Shown here one piece after another: positions 36,223 to 45,365 of a stretch of 64,000 nt of DNA (the first letter of the stretch is position 1; every line of letters begins with the position of its first letter). This DNA comes from DYJK01 sp040755055 (GTDB taxonomy: Bacteria > Bacteroidota > Ignavibacteria > Ignavibacteriales > Melioribacteraceae). The stretch lies in the NCBI GenBank assembly GCA_040755055.1, contig JBFMBS010000015.1:36021-100020 (forward strand). Direction: 5' to 3'. Position numbers and translations under genes: made by a program. A model generated the notes under the pieces. That model made no database searches. It was not told the origin of the DNA and was given only the letters and a program-made list of their open reading frames with translations.

Positions 36223-36852
36223 TTAAAGTATGGATTCAAATTCTACATCCAAACTTTTCCACATGTACAAACTTACAACTGAACAGTATGGATGCCAATT
36301 GTTTTTTTCTGCCAATTTCAAAATTTTTTTCTCGTCCGGTAATTTTCTTAAACCGTAATTTAACATTACTGCTTTCCTAATTCCAAGATCGGAGTAAGGC
36401 AGTACATTCATTCTTCCGAGGGTGAAGATCAAAAACATATGTACGGTCCAAACCCCAATTCCTTTAACCCGGGTAAGTTCGGCTATAACTTCGTCATCGT
36501 TTTTAGAGGAAATTTTTTTAAGGTTAATTGTTCCGTCAATTATCTTTTGCGAAAGATCCTTTACATATCGTGCTTTAGCATTTGATAACCCGAGCGCCCG
36601 CAAATCTTCATGCCGGGTATTAATTATTGCCTCCGGGGTCGGCTCGTTATTATAATATGATAAAAACTTCTTTCCGATGGAATCTGCGGCTTTTACCGAT
36701 AGTTGTTGACCGACAATTGACCTAAGAAGTAAATTGAAGTATTTCTTACGAGGTTGTAAATTGCATGTGCCGATGATTTTTATTAATGTTGATAGCACTT
36801 TATCATGCTTTGAAAGATGAGCGAGTGCAATTGTGATTTGGTCATTTATCAT
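36223..36852 (-). CDS. DNA-3-methyladenine glycosylase II (AlkA-like)
   Basis: A 209-residue helix-hairpin-helix glycosylase. The HhH motif is VKGIGVWTVHMF (129-140) and the catalytic aspartate is Asp 155 in LPYSDLGIRKAV. It lacks the N-terminal domain of E. coli AlkA, as do many bacterial Mag1-type enzymes. I use ATG 36852, which has a GGAAG site upstream; an earlier Met would run toward the divergent neighbour. Family knowledge: it removes alkylated purines for base excision repair. Divergent from the next gene with only 27 bases between the starts. Confidence 0.9.
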   Translation of the reverse strand: MINDQITIALAHLSKHDKVLSTLIKIIGTCNLQPRKKYFNLLLRSIVGQQLSVKAADSIGKKFLSYYNNEPTPEAIINTRHEDLRALGLSNAKARYVKDLSQKIIDGTINLKKISSKNDDEVIAELTRVKGIGVWTVHMFLIFTLGRMNVLPYSDLGIRKAVMLNYGLRKLPDEKKILKLAEKNNWHPYCSVVSLYMWKSLDVEFESIL

Positions 36853-36879
36853 TTTTCTTCCTTTAATAACGACGGTTAA

Positions 36880-39291
36880 ATGGAAAATCAACTTTCGATA
36901 GTACTTGGAAAAAATAAGCTGCTTAAAAATGTAGATATTTCCTCAATTAACCTAAACCAGGTTAAGGGGAAATTAATTACCAAAACAGAGGGAGAAATAC
37001 TTTACCGCGAAAGTGATCCGGCGGATAGTATTTATCTTATTATCAGCGGCGAGATAAATGTTCTAAAAAAAAGAACGCTCGGTAAAGCTAAATCCTACAT
37101 CTTTGGCGAAAATGAATTTTTAGGTCACGATGAATATTTTGAAGAAACATCAAGATTTTCCACCGCCGTTGCCCTAAGAGATACATACTTGATTTCCTTA
37201 TCACGCGAAGAAATTGACTATTTGACAAATCAAAACAACCGGATTGAACTTAATCTGCGCGAACCTTCTATTGAACAAGCTGAACCAGCACCGGAAATTT
37301 ACAAGGACGGATTCGATTTCGAGTTACACGATCTTAGGAAAACCTTAGGTGATGACTATCCTATTTCCAAAGATGAAAAAGAGGAACCACAAGAACAATT
37401 TTTCACTTCAATTGCTCAAACATCAAGGTTAGATGAAGGTGAATTGGTTCAGCCGTTGCAAGAAGAAGAACCGGTTACCGATAATAAAAGATATACAGCC
37501 GAGGATTTTGACGAGAGCGTTTTCTTGAATGAAGACGGAATACCCAAAGCTGAAATCGATCTAACCGAACCGACAAAAGAAGAGATAACACCAGGTGATA
37601 CCGGTTTAGAACCCGGTGAAGTTCAATCAACAATACCGGAATCTGAATTTAAAGAAGAAGAGATACCTGGCGAAGAAGCTATTTCAAAACCCGAGATTGA
37701 AACTACACAAGAACCATTAAGAAAAACCACGGTAGAAGAAAATCTGGACGACGCACTTTTTAGTCTGCTGAGCGGAACAGAAACAACATCATTTGAACCC
37801 ACACCGCAAACAAACGAAGAGGATTTTAAAGATTCGGATGAATCGTTTTTTGCCGGGATGAAATATGATACAAAGGAAAGAAAAAATGATTTTGCTGATG
37901 ATGAAGACGAAAAGCAAGTAAAGGAAAGCCAATTTGAATTTCCTCAACAATCTTCTGCTCGTATTAAAGAGGAACCGATAATGGAACAGCCGGCAGACGA
38001 TTTTGAAACCGAGCAGATACTTAATGAAGCCGATGAAAAAATAAAAAAGATTTCTGCTGAAAATGAACCGAAAGAAATTCAACCAGCTCCGATTTTTGCT
38101 GCATTAGAGGGAGGTAATATGAATAATGATCAGTTACAGATGATAATTAAAGCAGCCGAATTAGTTAACTCAACGATTAAAATAGACGAGGTTCTAAAGA
38201 ACATAGTTGAAGTAGCAACCAATTTGACAAGTGCGGATAGGGGAACCCTTTACATTTTAGATCGTGAGAAAAATGAACTCTGGTCTTTAATTGCAATGGG
38301 AAACGAGAAAAAAGAAATTCGGTTAAAGATTGGGGAGGGGCTATCCGGCTATGTAGCAAAAACGGGCGATACTCTTAATATTAAAGATGCAAGATTGGAT
38401 TCGCGTTTCCGTTCCGATTTCGACAGAGCCAGCGGATATGTTACCAAAACTGTTTTAACATTTCCAATAAAGAATAATAAACATGAAATTATCGGCGTAT
38501 TGCAATTGTTAAATAGCGCTAAAGGTGAGTTTTCAAAATTAGACGAAGAACTTCTCAACGCAATGTCGATCCATGCTGCGCTTGCTCTTCAAAATGCCGA
38601 GATGCTTGAAAAACTTTTACAAGCAGAAAGGGTACAATCACTTGGCAAGATGGCTAACTTCTTAATTCAAGATATTAAAAAACCGATTCTTGTTAGCAAA
38701 CGTTATGCAGAACATTTGAAAAGTAAAAATCTTCAGCCCGATAATGCGCAAATAGTTGATATGCTTCTTGAACAGTTAAGCCAGGTTGCCGACTTGGTTC
38801 AAACAACCTCAAGTTATTCTGAGGGCAAAACGATACTGCGTACTTTAAATGTAACATTAAATAATACATTAACAGATTATTGTGCCAGGATAGGTGCTTA
38901 TGTTGAATCGAGGAATTGCAGAATTATAAATGAGTACGATAAAGATGTAACTGTAAAACTTGATGTTAAAGAATTTTACCAGTGCTATATGCACATAGTA
39001 AAAAATGCTTGCGATGCTATGCCTGACGGAGGCACAATTTATATTTCTACCAAACGCGAGGATAAAAAAGTTAAAATATTCTTCCGCGATACCGGCCTTG
39101 GCATTCCCGATATGTTCAAGGATAAAATTTTTGAACCGTTTATGACCCACGGCAAAAAAGAGGGAACCGGATTAGGATTATCAATTACAAAACAAGTTGT
39201 AGAAGCACATACCGGTACTATCCAGGTTGAAAGCACACTTGGAGGTGGTGCTACATTTATAATTACACTGCCAATTGCAACACCGTTTTAA
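36880..39291 (+). CDS. cNMP-like / GAF / HATPase protein lacking the phosphoacceptor His
   Basis: An 803-residue protein. Residues about 20-118 form a cyclic-nucleotide-binding-like domain (GEILYRESDPADSIYLIISG). Residues 130-405 are a long acidic, probably disordered linker. A GAF domain follows (about 420-575), then the kinase core. The dimerisation helix reads GKMANFLIQDIKKPI, with Gln 597 where kinases have the phosphorylated His. The ATPase domain is intact: N709 (KNACDAM), D737 (DTGLGIP) and GTGLGLS (762-768). I infer a signalling ATPase that does not autophosphorylate in the usual way. An internal start at 38119 is discussed below. Confidence 0.88.
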   Translation: MENQLSIVLGKNKLLKNVDISSINLNQVKGKLITKTEGEILYRESDPADSIYLIISGEINVLKKRTLGKAKSYIFGENEFLGHDEYFEETSRFSTAVALRDTYLISLSREEIDYLTNQNNRIELNLREPSIEQAEPAPEIYKDGFDFELHDLRKTLGDDYPISKDEKEEPQEQFFTSIAQTSRLDEGELVQPLQEEEPVTDNKRYTAEDFDESVFLNEDGIPKAEIDLTEPTKEEITPGDTGLEPGEVQSTIPESEFKEEEIPGEEAISKPEIETTQEPLRKTTVEENLDDALFSLLSGTETTSFEPTPQTNEEDFKDSDESFFAGMKYDTKERKNDFADDEDEKQVKESQFEFPQQSSARIKEEPIMEQPADDFETEQILNEADEKIKKISAENEPKEIQPAPIFAALEGGNMNNDQLQMIIKAAELVNSTIKIDEVLKNIVEVATNLTSADRGTLYILDREKNELWSLIAMGNEKKEIRLKIGEGLSGYVAKTGDTLNIKDARLDSRFRSDFDRASGYVTKTVLTFPIKNNKHEIIGVLQLLNSAKGEFSKLDEELLNAMSIHAALALQNAEMLEKLLQAERVQSLGKMANFLIQDIKKPILVSKRYAEHLKSKNLQPDNAQIVDMLLEQLSQVADLVQTTSSYSEGKTILRTLNVTLNNTLTDYCARIGAYVESRNCRIINEYDKDVTVKLDVKEFYQCYMHIVKNACDAMPDGGTIYISTKREDKKVKIFFRDTGLGIPDMFKDKIFEPFMTHGKKEGTGLGLSITKQVVEAHTGTIQVESTLGGGATFIITLPIATPF
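38107..38121 (+). promoter_or_regulatory. Internal ribosome-binding site and ATG within the GAF/HATPase gene
   Basis: GAGGGAGG lies five bases before an in-frame ATG at 38119, exactly at the boundary between the acidic linker and the GAF domain. Translation from here would give a 390-residue GAF-HATPase protein. It could be a real alternative start or a trace of gene fusion. Confidence 0.5.
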
Positions 39292-39373
39292 TAGTCTTGT
39301 TTCTGCTTTGATATAGGTAAGTTCATCTGCCGAATTATTTGTAATTTACCTACCGCTATAATTCAACAGTTAA

Positions 39374-40282
39374 ATGAAATATAACCTCATAACAATTTTA
39401 GGTCCAACGGCAGTTGGTAAAACGCGGCTTGCTGCTTTACTTGCGGATCATTTTGACGGAGAAATTATTTCCGCAGATTCAAGACAAGTTTATAAAGGAA
39501 TGGATATCGGCACCGGTAAAGATTTGAATGATTATGTTGTTGACGGTAAAATAATCCCGGTTCATTTGATTGATGTACTTGAACCGCACGAAGAATTTAA
39601 TCTGTTTCTTTTCAAGGAATTATTTTATGAATCATTCAAAAGGATAATTTCAAAAAACAAAATTCCTTTTTTGGTTGGTGGCACCGGTCTCTATCTGAAC
39701 TCAATTTTAAAACAGTATGATCTTGCTCAAGTGAATTTTGATGATGCTCAGTTTTCAAATTTGAGTAATCTTACAATACCGGAATTACAAGGTTACCTGA
39801 AAAAAATAAATCCCCGTTTACACAACACCACCGATTTGCTGGATAAGGACCGTATAATAAAAGCAATAATCGTGACGAGTACTCAGAAAGAAAAACCATC
39901 GGCTAATGAAATTAGTATCCATTCTTTAGTTTTGGGAATTAAGTTGGAAAGACCGGAAGTGAAGAAGAGAATTACCAAAAGATTAAAGCAAAGATTAGAA
40001 AGCGGAATGGTTGAGGAAGTAAAAAGATTAATTGATTCCGGGCTTACTTACGGGAAACTCGATTTTTTTGGTCTTGAGTATAAATATATAGGTAAGTACT
40101 TGAAAGGTGAATTAAATTACAATGATATGTACCAGAAGTTGAATAGTGCCATACATGATTTTGCGAAAAAACAGATGACGTGGTTCAGGAAAATGGAGCG
40201 TGAAAGAGTTAATATCCATTGGATCGACGCCGGGGATTATAAATCCGCAGAACAGATTATCAACACAAATTATTTCTCATGA
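39374..40282 (+). CDS. miaA: tRNA dimethylallyltransferase MiaA
   Basis: A 302-residue enzyme. The P-loop is GPTAVGKT (9-16), the tRNA and substrate motif is SADSRQVYKGMDIGTGKD, and VGGTGLYLNSIL follows at the usual place. Family knowledge: MiaA adds the dimethylallyl group to A37 of tRNAs that read UNN codons. The stop overlaps the next ATG (ATGA), so it is coupled to a glycosyltransferase with no obvious link to tRNA. Confidence 0.95.
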   Translation: MKYNLITILGPTAVGKTRLAALLADHFDGEIISADSRQVYKGMDIGTGKDLNDYVVDGKIIPVHLIDVLEPHEEFNLFLFKELFYESFKRIISKNKIPFLVGGTGLYLNSILKQYDLAQVNFDDAQFSNLSNLTIPELQGYLKKINPRLHNTTDLLDKDRIIKAIIVTSTQKEKPSANEISIHSLVLGIKLERPEVKKRITKRLKQRLESGMVEEVKRLIDSGLTYGKLDFFGLEYKYIGKYLKGELNYNDMYQKLNSAIHDFAKKQMTWFRKMERERVNIHWIDAGDYKSAEQIINTNYFS

Positions 40283-41616
40283 AATCGAATCAAAATTTCG
40301 GATTACCCATACCGGTAAGTAACTATTTGAAAAAATACGGACTGTCTGACTGGAGTATTAGCTTTAAACCTCAAAAGAGATTTAACAATGTTATTGTTAT
40401 ACCGGTGTTAGCAGAGTACGGAAATTTGCATTCCCTTTTGGAATCATTATTGCAAAACGACAAAAAATATTTTGAGAATACACTGGCTCTTTTTGTGATC
40501 AACAATTTGAAAAGTTCTGATGAAGAAATTGTTAATGATAATCAATTGGCTATTACATTTTTCAAAAATATTATTGAAGGAAAGGAAAGCGAGCAGTCAG
40601 TTAGAAAAGCTGCCGGCTCCGGATTGGATATTTGTTTTGTGGATGCATCATCGAAGGGACTAGAATTACCCGACAAAGATGGCGGGGTGGGACTAGCGCG
40701 GAAAATCGGGATGGATTTAGCGTTAACGGTTTTTGATTATCAATCGAATCAAAAAAAAATAATTATATGCCTCGATGCCGATTGTACGGTTGATCATAAT
40801 TATCTAACAACAATCATTGATACATTTAATCATCGAAATCTGAAAGCCGGTTATGTTGAATATGAACATGCGCTGCCGGATAATGAAAAGCAGAAAGAAG
40901 CAATTGTGTGTTATGAAATATTTCTTCGTTACTATGTTACGGGGTTAAAATATGCAAACTCTCCATATGCGTTTCCTACTATTGGTTCAACAATGGTTTG
41001 TGATTATGAAAGTTACATTCAAGTTGGGGGAATGAATAAACGTAAAGCGGCCGAGGATTTCTACTTTATGGAAAAACTCGCAAAGGTTACGAGCATTCAT
41101 GAAATAAACAATACGACGGTACATCCGTCAAGCCGGGGTTCGTGGCGTGTTCCGTTTGGAACCGGACAAAGAGTTAATAGATTTCTTTCACAAAACCGCG
41201 ACGAATATCTGCTCTACGATCCGAAATCTTTTGTTATTCTAAAAAAATGGAATAATATTTTTCTAAGTAAGGAAAATAAAACCGCTGATTATTATTTGAA
41301 GAGAGCAGAAGAGATTTATCCTTCTTTAAAAACATTTTTGGAAATGAATTTGTTTGCGGAACACTGGCGGAAAATAATAGAAAGCTCAAAATCATCTGTA
41401 CAAATCCAGAAACAAAAAATTCTTTGGTTCGACGGCTTCAAAACATTGAAACTAATCCACTTTTTGCGCGACCAATCTTTTCCGGAAATAAATATGTTCG
41501 ATGCACTCGATGAAATGTTTCGAGTTTCGGGTTACAAGTTTCTGGTTAACAGAACGGAAACAATACCTAATCTTGATGTGCAAATGAAATACCTTGAAGC
41601 ATTGATATCTATGTAG
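40279..41616 (+). CDS. Glycosyltransferase family 2-like protein
   Basis: A 445-residue soluble protein. The N-terminal nucleotide-sugar fold starts at NNVIVIPVLAEYGNL; the metal-binding DxD is in CLDADCTVD. A later acidic segment (RKAAEDFYFMEKL) resembles the ED motif of family 2 enzymes. The C-terminal 150 residues are helical and unassigned. No membrane segments are seen. Its ATG overlaps the miaA stop. Donor and acceptor are unknown. Confidence 0.8.
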   Translation: MKSNQNFGLPIPVSNYLKKYGLSDWSISFKPQKRFNNVIVIPVLAEYGNLHSLLESLLQNDKKYFENTLALFVINNLKSSDEEIVNDNQLAITFFKNIIEGKESEQSVRKAAGSGLDICFVDASSKGLELPDKDGGVGLARKIGMDLALTVFDYQSNQKKIIICLDADCTVDHNYLTTIIDTFNHRNLKAGYVEYEHALPDNEKQKEAIVCYEIFLRYYVTGLKYANSPYAFPTIGSTMVCDYESYIQVGGMNKRKAAEDFYFMEKLAKVTSIHEINNTTVHPSSRGSWRVPFGTGQRVNRFLSQNRDEYLLYDPKSFVILKKWNNIFLSKENKTADYYLKRAEEIYPSLKTFLEMNLFAEHWRKIIESSKSSVQIQKQKILWFDGFKTLKLIHFLRDQSFPEINMFDALDEMFRVSGYKFLVNRTETIPNLDVQMKYLEALISM

Positions 41617-41863
41617 CAAGAAGTTTTTTTAATTACGAATCGGAACAACTCCAACCCAAAAACTACAAACTCTAAACACAGAACCGTTAACAAATACAAA
41701 TAAGTGGATGGATGCATGATAGCATGAATATCCGGTTCAATTGTTGTGCTTTTGTCTAGCATAGGTCATCAAGTATCCAGAATCGAGTATCAAGAAATAA
41801 TTAAGTCAAACTTTCGTATATTTTGCGCGCTTTTTTCACAATTAATGTAGTTGTAAAAGACAA

Positions 41864-42940
41864 ATGGAACTGTACGATAAATTAAAATCGATAAAAGAAA
41901 AGTTTGATAAGATAAATGAACAACTCTCCGATCCGAATATTATGTCTGATCAATCAAAGTATATTTCTCTTAGCAAAGAAAGAACGCAGCTAGTAGAAAT
42001 TGTAGAGGCATTTAATCAATATGACCAGTTGATCCGCAACATTGAGGGAAATCAAGAGATAATGGATACAGCTGATGATAAGGAGTTGATCGAGATTGCC
42101 GAAAATGAATTGAAAGAGTTAAAAGAAAAACGATTGGAATTGGAAGAGACCATAAAAGTTTTGCTTATACCCAAAGATCCGGATGATGATAAAGACGTAA
42201 TCATGGAAATAAGAGCCGGAACCGGCGGAGATGAAGCTGCATTATTTGCCGCGGATCTTTACAGAATGTATTCTCGTTATGCCGAGGTTAGAGGATGGAA
42301 AAAAGAAGTAATTGATTATAGTGATACCGGCGGTTTGGGAGGCATAAAAGAAGTTGTTTTTAGTTTAATTGGAGCCGGTGTGTATGGCGATCTTAAATTT
42401 GAAAGCGGTGTCCACCGTGTTCAAAGAGTTCCGGCTACCGAAGCAAGCGGAAGAGTTCATACATCTGCAGCATCTGTGGCGGTGCTGCCCGAAGTTGAAG
42501 ATGTTGAGGTTGATATCAATCCAAACGATTTGCGGATAGATGTTTACAGAAGCGGCGGCGCCGGCGGACAAAATGTTAATAAAGTTGAAACTGCGATCCG
42601 AATTACACATATACCCACCGGACTTGTTGTTCAATGCCAGGATGAACGTTCACAATTAAAGAATAGGCAGAAGGCAATGAAAGTTTTGAAAGCACGATTG
42701 TACGATATGAAACTCCAGCAGCAGAACAAAGAAATTGCACAGCAAAGAAAATCGATGGTTAAAAGTGGCGACCGGAGCGATAAAATCCGTACTTATAATT
42801 ATCCGCAAAATAGAGTTACCGATCACAGAATCAGTTTAACACTTTACAACTTAGCTGAAATTATGGAAGGTGATTTAGACGAGCTTGTTGAAAAACTTAA
42901 ACTTGCAGATAGAACCGAAAAACTTCAGAGTACTTTTTAA
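41864..42940 (+). CDS. prfA: Peptide chain release factor 1
   Basis: A 358-residue class I release factor. The stop-codon recognition motif is PAT (190-192, in RVPATEASGRVHTSA), which marks RF1 (UAA/UAG) rather than RF2. The catalytic GGQ is at 234-236 (SGGAGGQNVNK). Length is normal. No prmC methyltransferase gene follows, although it often does in other bacteria. Confidence 0.96.
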   Translation: MELYDKLKSIKEKFDKINEQLSDPNIMSDQSKYISLSKERTQLVEIVEAFNQYDQLIRNIEGNQEIMDTADDKELIEIAENELKELKEKRLELEETIKVLLIPKDPDDDKDVIMEIRAGTGGDEAALFAADLYRMYSRYAEVRGWKKEVIDYSDTGGLGGIKEVVFSLIGAGVYGDLKFESGVHRVQRVPATEASGRVHTSAASVAVLPEVEDVEVDINPNDLRIDVYRSGGAGGQNVNKVETAIRITHIPTGLVVQCQDERSQLKNRQKAMKVLKARLYDMKLQQQNKEIAQQRKSMVKSGDRSDKIRTYNYPQNRVTDHRISLTLYNLAEIMEGDLDELVEKLKLADRTEKLQSTF

Positions 42941-42997
42941 CTGCTGTCGCAGATTTAAATTACATTTCGAGTATAATATTTTTCATAGGCATAAAAA

Positions 42998-43109
42998 TCA
43001 CGCAAAGGACGCTGGTACAACTATCCCTTCGGGAAAAGATTTATGTAATGAACGCAAAGAAATTTAAATCTCCGAGATCTTGGCGGTTTTCTTTGCGCAC
43101 TTTGCGTGA
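42998..43109. repeat. Inverted TTTGCGTGA-type repeats after prfA
   Basis: TCACGCAAAGGACGC (42998-43012) and CTTTGCGCACTTTGCGTGA (43091-43109) face each other. The units match those at 16785-16830. They lie between the convergent prfA and minus-strand genes and may form a large hairpin. Confidence 0.6.
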
Positions 43110-43121
43110 TACTTTTCTTTC

Positions 43122-43559
43122 TTAATTTTTAACGAAGTCCCAGAGTACGTTTACAATTTTCCATTCACCATTCCACTTAGCCATATGAATGTAATCAAAG
43201 AAACCTTTTGCGACTGTTCGAACACTGGCATTGTTCCCGGTGATATCGAGAATCTTGAATTCAAAGATTCGTTGATCAACCGGAATCATTTTGCCTCCGC
43301 CCGATTTGGTAATATTGAGCAGCGTAAGCGCACTCATTTGATCGAGACGCTGTCTCCCCGACTGAGGATCGGTTCTGATAATTCTCTTTGCAAGTTCAGG
43401 ATGCAAAGCTTTTTCCATCCGTTCAACGTTGCCTTCATAAAATCCTTCAATGTAATTCATGGCGGTTTGTTTGATTGATAACGAATCATCTTTTGTCTGT
43501 GCATTTGATAAATATGGAATAAGTAAAACGGGAACGAAGAAAAGAATAATTTTTTTCAT
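43122..43559 (-). CDS. Secreted NTF2-like (Lumazine_bd_2/DUF4440) protein
   Basis: A 145-residue protein with a signal peptide (MKKIILFFVPVLLIPYLSNA, cleavage after about residue 20). The mature part has the NTF2-like cone fold pattern, from ETAMNYIEG-type helix (here KQTAMNYIEGFYEGNVERME) to the final strands (HMAKWNGEWKIVNVLWDF). I start at ATG 43559. Family knowledge: such proteins bind small ligands or act as simple enzymes; no catalytic residues can be assigned. It is the last gene of the long minus-strand run. Confidence 0.75.
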   Translation of the reverse strand: MKKIILFFVPVLLIPYLSNAQTKDDSLSIKQTAMNYIEGFYEGNVERMEKALHPELAKRIIRTDPQSGRQRLDQMSALTLLNITKSGGGKMIPVDQRIFEFKILDITGNNASVRTVAKGFFDYIHMAKWNGEWKIVNVLWDFVKN

Positions 43560-43613
43560 GACAAGTCCTAATTTGTTTACACAGATTAAGACGCTGAACA
43601 ACAGTATCAGTTT

Positions 43614-44579
43614 CTATTTCATTAGGAAATCGCTGGTGTAAGAATTATTCTCCTCCGGAGTTGTATAACAGTATGTGAAGTCGGATTTTAATGAATATGC
43701 ACCAAGCACTCCGGTTTTTGATAAAGCAAGATAGCTTACATTTATATTTGAAAGGTCTTTGTGTGTTTTGTAAATCCGCTCAATAGCAAACTCGCATGCT
43801 TTTTGAGGTAATAGCCCCTCTCTCATTTTTTCTACGATTAAGAAAGCACCGAGTGTACGCATTACAAATTCTCCATTGCCGGTTGCAACAGCGCCGCCGA
43901 TCTCGTTATCAACAAACATTGCAGCACCGATGATTGGCGAATCGCCGACACGTCCATGTAATTTGAATGCGAGTCCGCTTGTAGAAACACCGCCGCTCAT
44001 ATTTCCGAAATTATCTATGGCAAGCATTCCGATTGTATCGTGATTCTCTTGCTTTTCTTGGTTTTGTTTCCACATAAGCCATTCTTGTTTTGCTTTTTCT
44101 GTAAGCAAGTTTTCTTCTTTGAATCCATTTTGTAATGCAAACTTTTTGGCACCTTCTCCGGCAAGCATTACATGCGATGTTTTTTCCATTACCATTCTCG
44201 CAACAGAAATCGGGTGGATTATATTTTGAAGGAACGCAACCGAACCGGCGTTTCCTTTCCAATCCATTATTGATGCATCAAGCGTAACAATACCCTCGGC
44301 ATCTGGCAAACCGCCATAACCAACTGAATGATCTGTAGGATCTGCCTCGGTGACTTTAATTCCTTCTTCTATAGCATCAAGACTAGTTTTCCCCTGAGTT
44401 AAAATGTCCATCGCTTTAGCGTTGGCTTTTATATTGGGCGCCCATGTTGATAAGACAACCGGTCCGTTACTTTTGATTATTGATTTAGAAAATAGATTTT
44501 GCGGAAGAGTATTGTTAAGTATTAATCCTCCGCCGAGTATTGATCCGGTCTTGACAAAATCTCTTCGCGATATTTTCAT
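43614..44579 (-). CDS. N4-(beta-N-acetylglucosaminyl)-L-asparaginase family hydrolase, Tat-exported
   Basis: A 321-residue Ntn hydrolase. The N-terminal SRRDFVK with a hydrophobic stretch is a Tat signal, so the enzyme acts outside the cytoplasm. The nucleophile is Thr 182 in NHDTIGMLA, where the precursor self-cleaves into two chains; GNGEFVMRT and the glycine-rich region match the glycosylasparaginase branch. Family knowledge: it cuts the GlcNAc-Asn bond of N-linked glycans or hydrolyses asparagine derivatives. Its start abuts the stop of the cytidylyltransferase gene at 44580. Confidence 0.88.
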   Translation of the reverse strand: MKISRRDFVKTGSILGGGLILNNTLPQNLFSKSIIKSNGPVVLSTWAPNIKANAKAMDILTQGKTSLDAIEEGIKVTEADPTDHSVGYGGLPDAEGIVTLDASIMDWKGNAGSVAFLQNIIHPISVARMVMEKTSHVMLAGEGAKKFALQNGFKEENLLTEKAKQEWLMWKQNQEKQENHDTIGMLAIDNFGNMSGGVSTSGLAFKLHGRVGDSPIIGAAMFVDNEIGGAVATGNGEFVMRTLGAFLIVEKMREGLLPQKACEFAIERIYKTHKDLSNINVSYLALSKTGVLGAYSLKSDFTYCYTTPEENNSYTSDFLMK

Positions 44580-45320
44580 TTAATCCCCGAGATTTTTTTG
44601 TTTTATGCTCTGATTAATTTTAATTAGTCCTGGATTTTTATCGAACAGCTTTAATATATCATCAAGTAAAAATATTTTCCCCGGTACGTAGAGCTTATCA
44701 TAAATATTTTTTATCAATTCATAATCTTCAGGTGTATCAACTGTCCAGCGGTGGGCGGATAGTTCCTTATCATGTGCAAAATTCTTTAGCTTGAACAGTT
44801 CCGGGTGCTGATAAATGTATGGGGTAACATGTTCTAATTCGTATGGCAACACTGCTTGCATGTACGTTTTATTAAGAGTTTCAAAAGAAAAAATTTCGAC
44901 ATCCAAGCCACGCGGAAAAGTACGAACAATAGAATTACTCAGATAATCAAGTTTTTCAGTTCTGTTGGAAGCAAGAAAATCATCGATCATCTTATCAAGT
45001 ATAACCGGATCGATCAAAGGGCAGTCGGAAGTGATTCGAATTACAATCTCGGCGCCAAAAACTTTTGCTGTTTCGTAATATCTTGAAAGAACATTATCCG
45101 AACTTCCCCGGTAATATGGGATATTATTAGCAACACAGAAATTCTCTGTTTGATCGTCTTCCGGTTCCGTTGTTGTTGCAACTATGATTTTGTTGCAAAG
45201 TTTAGAATATGAAAGACGGTTCACTACATGCCAAAGTACCGGCTTACCGGAAAGGTCTTTAAATATTTTGCCCGGCAGACGTGTAGAACCAAAACGGGCT
45301 TGAACGATAGCATTAATCAT
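44580..45320 (-). CDS. SpsF-type cytidylyltransferase, likely CMP-pseudaminic acid synthetase
   Basis: A 246-residue nucleotidyltransferase. The N-terminal MINAIVQARFGSTRLPGKIF is the nucleotide-binding loop of the SpsF/CMP-sugar synthetase family. The cluster contains every earlier step of pseudaminic acid synthesis and no other cytidylyltransferase, so I infer it does the PseF step (CTP plus Pse to CMP-Pse). SpsF-type enzymes replace PseF in several known clusters. It is separated from pseI by the lipoprotein gene and followed at once by the asparaginase gene. Confidence 0.82.
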   Translation of the reverse strand: MINAIVQARFGSTRLPGKIFKDLSGKPVLWHVVNRLSYSKLCNKIIVATTTEPEDDQTENFCVANNIPYYRGSSDNVLSRYYETAKVFGAEIVIRITSDCPLIDPVILDKMIDDFLASNRTEKLDYLSNSIVRTFPRGLDVEIFSFETLNKTYMQAVLPYELEHVTPYIYQHPELFKLKNFAHDKELSAHRWTVDTPEDYELIKNIYDKLYVPGKIFLLDDILKLFDKNPGLIKINQSIKQKNLGD

Positions 45321-45365
45321 ATTTTATATAATAAAAGAAGGTAATTATACAGTCATATTAAATTT

